From Sva-07 sp963710625 (GTDB lineage Bacteria > Actinomycetota > Acidimicrobiia > Acidimicrobiales > Ilumatobacteraceae), in the NCBI GenBank assembly GCA_963710625.1, contig CAVQBG010000016.1, positions 62,001 to 126,000 on the forward strand: a DNA stretch of 64,000 nucleotides, written 5' to 3'. The first letter of the stretch is position 1. Every line of letters starts with the position of its first letter. The translations under genes and the position numbers were made by a program. The notes under the pieces are model-generated. The model did no database searches and was not told where the DNA came from. It saw only the letters and a program-made list of their open reading frames with translations. Of the stretch, positions 59,718 to 64,000 are shown piece by piece.

Positions 59718-60112
59718 CGGAGCCATCCGAGGTCGCAGTGTTCCTGGTGGACGATCAGATCCCGTTCCTCCGAGCTGCAGCGGCGGTGATCGGCGCGACC
59801 GACGGCTTCCGGGTCGTCGGTTGCGCCACGTCCGGCGTCTACGCCGCCGAGCAGATCATCGAACGGGGCGGCGAACTCGGCCTCGTGTTGCTCGACGTGC
59901 ATCTCGGCGATCTCGACGGCCCGGCGGTCCGGGCCCGGATCGCACGGGCGTGGCCCGATCTCGCGGTGGCGTACCTGTCGACGATGGACGAGGCCGATCT
60001 TGCCGATGACGCCGCGGAACCTCCGGTCATCGAGTTCTTCTCGAAGACATCGTTCGGCCCGGAGGTGCTTCACGGATTGCTCCCGAAGCTCGGTCGTCGA
60101 GGCGTGCGCTGA
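59714..60112 (+). CDS. stand-alone receiver-domain protein
   Basis: This 132-residue protein is a single REC domain with no output module: FLVDDQIPFLRAAA (acidic pocket), LVLLDVHLGDLDGPAVRARI (phosphoryl aspartate), AYLSTMDEAD and FFSKTSFGPEVL (lysine). GTG at 59714 overlaps the preceding gene. It is followed after 19 bp by a histidine kinase and then a LuxR-type regulator, so it may be a phosphate sink or shuttle for that kinase. Confidence 0.8.
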   Translation: MTEPSEVAVFLVDDQIPFLRAAAAVIGATDGFRVVGCATSGVYAAEQIIERGGELGLVLLDVHLGDLDGPAVRARIARAWPDLAVAYLSTMDEADLADDAAEPPVIEFFSKTSFGPEVLHGLLPKLGRRGVR

Positions 60113-60131
60113 AGTTTCCTACCATGACTCG

Positions 60132-61511
60132 ATGCGACTGGGTGCCGATGATCCCGTCAGGGCACCCGGCCCGATGACCCGTTCGACCCGGGAACAGTTC
60201 CGTGCGGCTGTCGTGTCAGAACAGCGGGCTTCGTGGATCGCCATCGCGTTCCCGCTCGTGCTCTGGGCGTTCGTGGACCAGGAGCCGCTGTTGCTGGCCC
60301 TCAGTGTTGTCTTCTTCGGCTTGAGCATGTTGCGTCGCCAAGCGATCCCGGCGATCGACAGCGGTGACATCGAACGAGCGATCGTGCTGTTCACCCTGAG
60401 CAAGTGGCTCGTGTCGCTCGTGTTCGTGGTCGTGCTACCGATCACCCTGCCGATCGCCATGGTCAACATCATCATGCCGATCGCGCTGGTGTCGACGCAG
60501 CTGCCGGAGCGGCGGTTCCCGGTGATGGTCGCAGCGGCGATGGTGGTGACCCTCCTGGCGGGGATGGCGGGGTTCCTGCAGAACGTCTTCGAACTGGAGC
60601 TGAAGGTCGATCCGTGGGTCTGGCAGTGGCTGTGCATCGTGGTCCTCGTGGCGCACATCGTGCCGTTGAGTCTGATCGTGTGGCGGGCGAACCGTCAGCA
60701 GACGATCGTCCTGAACGAGGCACTCGACGCCAACGTGCGACTCCGCGAGTCCGACGCCGAGCTCCGGCGGTCGCGCAGCCGCCTGGTGAGTGCGGCCGAC
60801 GCCGAGCGGAGTCGCATCGAGCGTGATCTCCACGACGGCGCTCAGCAGCGGCTCGTCGCCGTGCTGGTGCAACTGCGCCTCGCTGCTCGTGCGGCGCGCC
60901 GGAGCGGCGATGTCGACCCCGATGCCGTCGACGTGCTGGCCGACGACCTCGAAGCCGGGATCGAGGAGGTCCGGCGGCTCGCGCACGGCATCTACCCGCC
61001 GCTGCTCAAGATGCGCGGGCTGCCGTCGGCGCTGACCGCTGCCGCCCGTCGCAACGGTCCGCGGACGGTGGTCGTCGACGATGGGATCGGCCGGTTCGAT
61101 GCTGCGGTCGAGGCCGCGGTGTACTTCTGCTGTTCGGAAGCCGTGCAGAACGCCACCAAGTACGGCGGCGACGACGTCGAGGTGATGATCCGATTGCGCT
61201 GCGCAACCGTCGACGACAGCGAGACGCTGATCGCGACGGTGTCGGACACGGGTCCGGGCTTCGACCCGAGGGGAGCTGCCGGCGCCGGCCGCGGCCTCGA
61301 GAACATGCGTGACCGAATCGGCGCCGTGGGCGGCGAGGTGGCCATCGAGAGCGTGATCGGAGGTGGCACCACCGTGGAACTGACGGTCCGCATTGCGGAT
61401 CGCCCCGCCCGCTCGGGCGATGTCACCGCCGGCCAGGTCTCCGCTTCCGACGATGGCACCGCCGAGTTCGACATCGACCGAGGTGCATCGGTTGCCTGGG
61501 GTGGCCGATGA
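60132..61511 (+). CDS. membrane histidine kinase (HisKA_3/NarX-like)
   Basis: This 459-residue kinase has an N-terminal membrane domain of about five to six helices (IAIAFPLVLWAFVDQEPLLL, LVSLVFVVVLPITLPIAMVN, VMVAAAMVVTLLAGMAGFLQ). A HisKA_3 helix follows with the acceptor in RIERDLHDGAQQRLVAVLVQ, then an ATPase domain with FCCSEAVQNATKYGG and GGRGLENMRDRIGAVGGE-like motifs. There is no extracellular sensor domain, so the ligand may be sensed in the membrane. An internal ATG at 60174 is an alternative. It overlaps the next regulator gene by ATGA. Confidence 0.87.
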   Translation: MRLGADDPVRAPGPMTRSTREQFRAAVVSEQRASWIAIAFPLVLWAFVDQEPLLLALSVVFFGLSMLRRQAIPAIDSGDIERAIVLFTLSKWLVSLVFVVVLPITLPIAMVNIIMPIALVSTQLPERRFPVMVAAAMVVTLLAGMAGFLQNVFELELKVDPWVWQWLCIVVLVAHIVPLSLIVWRANRQQTIVLNEALDANVRLRESDAELRRSRSRLVSAADAERSRIERDLHDGAQQRLVAVLVQLRLAARAARRSGDVDPDAVDVLADDLEAGIEEVRRLAHGIYPPLLKMRGLPSALTAAARRNGPRTVVVDDGIGRFDAAVEAAVYFCCSEAVQNATKYGGDDVEVMIRLRCATVDDSETLIATVSDTGPGFDPRGAAGAGRGLENMRDRIGAVGGEVAIESVIGGGTTVELTVRIADRPARSGDVTAGQVSASDDGTAEFDIDRGASVAWGGR

Positions 61512-62167
61512 CGACGCTGCGGGTGGTCGTCGCGGACGACAACGTGTTCATCCGCAACGGCATTGCGGCGATGATCGACGCAATCGACGACATGGAGCTG
61601 GTGGCCGAGTGCTCCGACCTCCCCGAACTTCGCAGCGCGGTGGTGGATTACGACCCCGACCTGGTCGTCACCGACATCCAGATGCCGCCGACGCTCACCG
61701 ATGAGGGGATCGTCGCGGCCATCGAGATCCGAGCGGAACGCGACGGGGTCGGTGTGCTCGTGCTGAGCCAGTACGTCGAGCCCGAATACGTGATTGCGCT
61801 GTTCGACGAGGGATCCGACGGGCTCGGATACCTCCTGAAGGAGCGGGTCGCCGATCTCGACGAATTCGAACGGGCGATCAGGTCGGTCGCGTCGGGACAG
61901 TCGGCGGTCGATCCGAAGGTCGTCGAGGTGCTCGTGTCGTCGCGGTCGCAGCGACCGTCGGAGATCGATCAGCTGACCCCGCGCGAGTCCGAGGTGCTCG
62001 GCCTGATCGCCGAAGGACTCAACAACGCCTCGATCGCGGACCGGCTGGTATTGGGCGACAAGGCGGTCGCCAAGCACATCAACGGGATCTTCTCGAAGCT
62101 CGGCCTCACCGAGGAGGACGAGGTCCATCGCAGGGTCAAGGCGGTCCTGCTCTGGCTCGCCATGTGA
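61508..62167 (+). CDS. NarL/FixJ-type response regulator
   Basis: This 219-residue protein has a receiver with VVVADDNVFIRNGIAAMI, the phospho-aspartate in LVVTDIQMPPTLTDEG and the lysine in GYLLKERVADL. A LuxR helix-turn-helix follows (LTPRESEVLGLIAEGLNNAS, VLGDKAVAKHINGIFSKLGL). It forms a kinase/regulator pair with the preceding gene. Targets are unknown; the divergence from DevR suggests a separate regulon. Confidence 0.88.
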   Translation: MTTLRVVVADDNVFIRNGIAAMIDAIDDMELVAECSDLPELRSAVVDYDPDLVVTDIQMPPTLTDEGIVAAIEIRAERDGVGVLVLSQYVEPEYVIALFDEGSDGLGYLLKERVADLDEFERAIRSVASGQSAVDPKVVEVLVSSRSQRPSEIDQLTPRESEVLGLIAEGLNNASIADRLVLGDKAVAKHINGIFSKLGLTEEDEVHRRVKAVLLWLAM

Positions 62168-62177
62168 GACTGCGCCG

Positions 62178-64000
62178 GTGCCAGAACTCGTCCATCTCCG
62201 CGGCGGCTCGTTCGATCTCGTCGTCGACGTCGCGACGCCGACGCCCACCGTCGTGCACTGGGGCCAGGCCCTGGGTGCCGCCCCTGATCTCGATGCACTC
62301 GACGCAGTGCTCGGCCGTCGCTCCGTCGCCGGGGCGCTGGGCGCGGTCGCACCGCTCAGCATCGTGCCGCTCCACGGCGAGGGCGTCGTGGGTCGTCCCG
62401 GACTCGCCGGCCGGCGGGGTGGCGGCCGTGACTGGGCCCCGCGATTCGTGTCGAGAGCGCACCGACTCGCCGGCGACGTCCTCACCGTCGACTCGATCGA
62501 CGATGTCGCCGGTCTCGCCCTGACGACGCAGATCTCGGTCGCCGATGTCGTCGGCGTGCGGGTGACGATCACCAACGTCGCCGACCGCCGCTACTCGCTC
62601 GACTCGCTGACGGTCAGTCTGCCGCTGCCCGAGGCAGCCGACGAGCTGCTCCGGTTCCAGGGTCGTTGGGCGCGTGAGTTCCAGCCCGAGCGCACGGCGT
62701 GGACCCACGGCGCCATCGTCTCCGAGCACCTCCGCGGTCGGACCTCCCACGAGCACCCGCCGCTGCTGTTCGCCGGGCCCGCCGGGTTCCGCGAATGGGC
62801 CGGCGACGTGTACGGCGTCCATCTCGCCTGGAGCGGCAACCACACGATGCTCGCCGAACGCCTCGCCGATGGTCGGCGCTACGTGCAGGCGGGCGAGCTG
62901 CTGCACCCGGGCGAGGTCGTGCTCGAGCCAGGCGAGTCCTACACGACACCGATGGTGGTCGGGGTGTTCTCGTCCGAGGGGTTGACGCCGGCCACCTGGG
63001 GATTCCACCGGGCGGTGCGGTCGAGCCCGGCGCACCCCACCACGCCGAGACCGGTGCTGATGAACACCTGGGAGGCGGTCTACTTCGACCACGACCTCGC
63101 CCGCCTTCGTGAGCTGGCCGACGTCGCCGCCGGGGTCGGCACCGAGAGGTTCGTGCTCGACGACGGATGGTTCGGCTCTCGTCGCGACGACACGTCGGGT
63201 CTCGGCGACTGGTGGGTGTCGCCGGAGGTGTACCCCGACGGGTTGGCGCCGCTGATCGATCACGTGACGGGCCTCGGAATGGAGTTCGGGATCTGGGTCG
63301 AGCCGGAGATGGTCAACCCCGACAGCGAGCTGTACCGGGCCCACCCCGACTGGGCCCTGACGACCGACGGCTACGAGCCGGTGCTCGGCCGCAACCAGCT
63401 CGTCCTCGACCTCGCCAACCCCGACGCGTTCGCACACGTCCTCGGCCAGCTCGACGCGTTGCTGCGCGATCACGACATCGCCTACGTGAAGTGGGACATG
63501 AACCGCGACCACGTCCAAGGGTCGGGGTCCACCGGTTCCGCGGGTACGCACGCACAGACGCTGGCGGTGTACGCGCTGCTCGACGAGCTGCGCACCCGTC
63601 ATCCGTCGGTCGAGTTCGAGTCGTGTGCGAGCGGTGGAGGTCGCATCGACCTGGCGATCCTCGAGCGCGCCGAGCGTGTCTGGACCAGCGACTGCAATGA
63701 CGCCCTCGAACGCCAGGCGATCCAGCGCGGTGCGTCGATGCTGCTCCCGCCCGAGGTGATGGGTGCCCACATCGGGCCGCGGCGTTCCCACACGACTGGT
63801 CGACGACACACGCTCGCCTTCCGGGCGGCGACCGCACTGTTCGGCCATCTCGGTGTCGAGTGGAACGTGGTCCGCCTCGATGCCGACGACCGTGCCCAAC
63901 TGGCCGAGGCGATCGCGCTGCACAAGCGGTTCCGGCCGTTGCTGCACTCCGGCGACGTCGTCCGGTTCGACACCGAGGAGCCGTACCTCGCCCACGGCGT
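62178..64000 (+). CDS. alpha-galactosidase (GH36), 3' end outside the window
   Basis: The reading frame is open from the GTG at 62178 to the window edge (607 codons and counting). The central region has VLMNTWEAVYFDHD and RFVLDDGWFGSRRDD. The nucleophile motif YVKWDMNRDH lies near residue 440, FESCASGGGRIDLAIL follows, and the acid/base is in RVWTSDCNDALERQ near 506. These are GH36 hallmarks. It lacks a signal peptide, so it is cytosolic. It probably hydrolyses alpha-galactosides after import. It is 10 bp from the regulator gene, possibly co-transcribed. Confidence 0.9.
   Translation, partial: MPELVHLRGGSFDLVVDVATPTPTVVHWGQALGAAPDLDALDAVLGRRSVAGALGAVAPLSIVPLHGEGVVGRPGLAGRRGGGRDWAPRFVSRAHRLAGDVLTVDSIDDVAGLALTTQISVADVVGVRVTITNVADRRYSLDSLTVSLPLPEAADELLRFQGRWAREFQPERTAWTHGAIVSEHLRGRTSHEHPPLLFAGPAGFREWAGDVYGVHLAWSGNHTMLAERLADGRRYVQAGELLHPGEVVLEPGESYTTPMVVGVFSSEGLTPATWGFHRAVRSSPAHPTTPRPVLMNTWEAVYFDHDLARLRELADVAAGVGTERFVLDDGWFGSRRDDTSGLGDWWVSPEVYPDGLAPLIDHVTGLGMEFGIWVEPEMVNPDSELYRAHPDWALTTDGYEPVLGRNQLVLDLANPDAFAHVLGQLDALLRDHDIAYVKWDMNRDHVQGSGSTGSAGTHAQTLAVYALLDELRTRHPSVEFESCASGGGRIDLAILERAERVWTSDCNDALERQAIQRGASMLLPPEVMGAHIGPRRSHTTGRRHTLAFRAATALFGHLGVEWNVVRLDADDRAQLAEAIALHKRFRPLLHSGDVVRFDTEEPYLAHG

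Noticed and set aside
57537..59726. 729-codon minus-strand open frame covering lgt and the Pro/Thr-rich gene
   Set aside because: Composition is dominated by Arg/Gly/Asp runs produced by the GC-rich complementary strand, and the plus-strand genes here have clear motifs (Lgt signature, TM helix).
62136..63995. 619-codon minus-strand open frame at the right edge
   Set aside because: The plus strand encodes the GH36 active-site motifs across this region; the minus frame has no motif and typical shadow composition.

Overview
The window is GC-rich DNA with tightly packed genes. Neighbouring genes are often joined by ATGA or GTGA stop/start overlaps, and GTG starts are common. The gene content (DevR/DosR-type regulation, many universal stress proteins, a group 3b-like NiFe hydrogenase, a CsoR-type operator, lipoproteins with LppM-like domains) points to a free-living actinobacterium. 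An Acidimicrobiia/Ilumatobacter-like lineage is my best guess, by inference only. No rRNA, tRNA, insertion sequence, phage or CRISPR array was seen.

Layout: (1) 0.1-2.5 kb: SelO pseudokinase and a phytanoyl-CoA dioxygenase-like protein. (2) 2.6-7.8 kb: a six-gene operon for a cytosolic NAD(P)-linked NiFe hydrogenase, with a cyclic-nucleotide-binding-fold protein and the maturation protease. (3) 7.8-17.7 kb: an aromatic ring hydroxylation and meta-cleavage cluster with two flavin monooxygenases, two extradiol dioxygenases, a FAH hydrolase, an odd SDR, two carboxymuconolactone decarboxylase-like proteins, and TetR and GntR regulators. (4) 17.7-23.5 kb: a secreted nuclease, a decayed partial copy of it, and a secreted 5'-nucleotidase, probably scavenging nucleic acid. 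(5) 23.6-36.1 kb: housekeeping and envelope genes: PEP synthase, carbonic anhydrase, a persulfide dioxygenase-rhodanese under a CsoR-type operator, a YihY membrane protein, and small lipoproteins. (6) 36.2-50.2 kb: an operon of AhpD-like protein, acetyl-CoA synthetase-like ligase, E1alpha, E1beta, lipoyl E2 and acyl carrier protein. It is followed by universal stress proteins, a DevR-like response regulator, a PAS histidine kinase, a D-lactate dehydrogenase-like enzyme, a PPOX-fold protein and a beta-CASP RNase. (7) 50.2-64 kb: lipid-type thiolase with its OB-fold partner, thioesterase, YbaK deacylase, M48 protease, TPR/HD-GYP protein, TetR plus ferredoxin, esterase, Lgt, a two-component module, and the start of a GH36 alpha-galactosidase that runs off the edge.

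The main unifying observation is a short motif, read in gene direction as (A/G)(T/G)GACnTTnGnCCC. It fits the core of the mycobacterial DosR box (GGGACTTTAGTCCC). It lies upstream of the hydrogenase operon, the AhpD-ACS-E1-E2-ACP operon, four universal stress genes, the PPOX gene and, more weakly, ppsA. I propose that much of this window is one low-oxygen/dormancy regulon under the DevR-like regulator at 43.1 kb. It would link hydrogen metabolism, pyruvate/acetate handling through an unusual 2-oxoacid dehydrogenase with its own ACP, lactate formation, gluconeogenic PEP synthesis and stress proteins.

Other notable structure: a 31-bp palindromic element occurs three times just downstream of stop codons, one copy being the exact reverse complement of another. 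There is also a perfect 28-bp TetR-type palindrome and a perfect 12-bp GntR-type palindrome. Product names rest on motifs read by eye, not on database searches.
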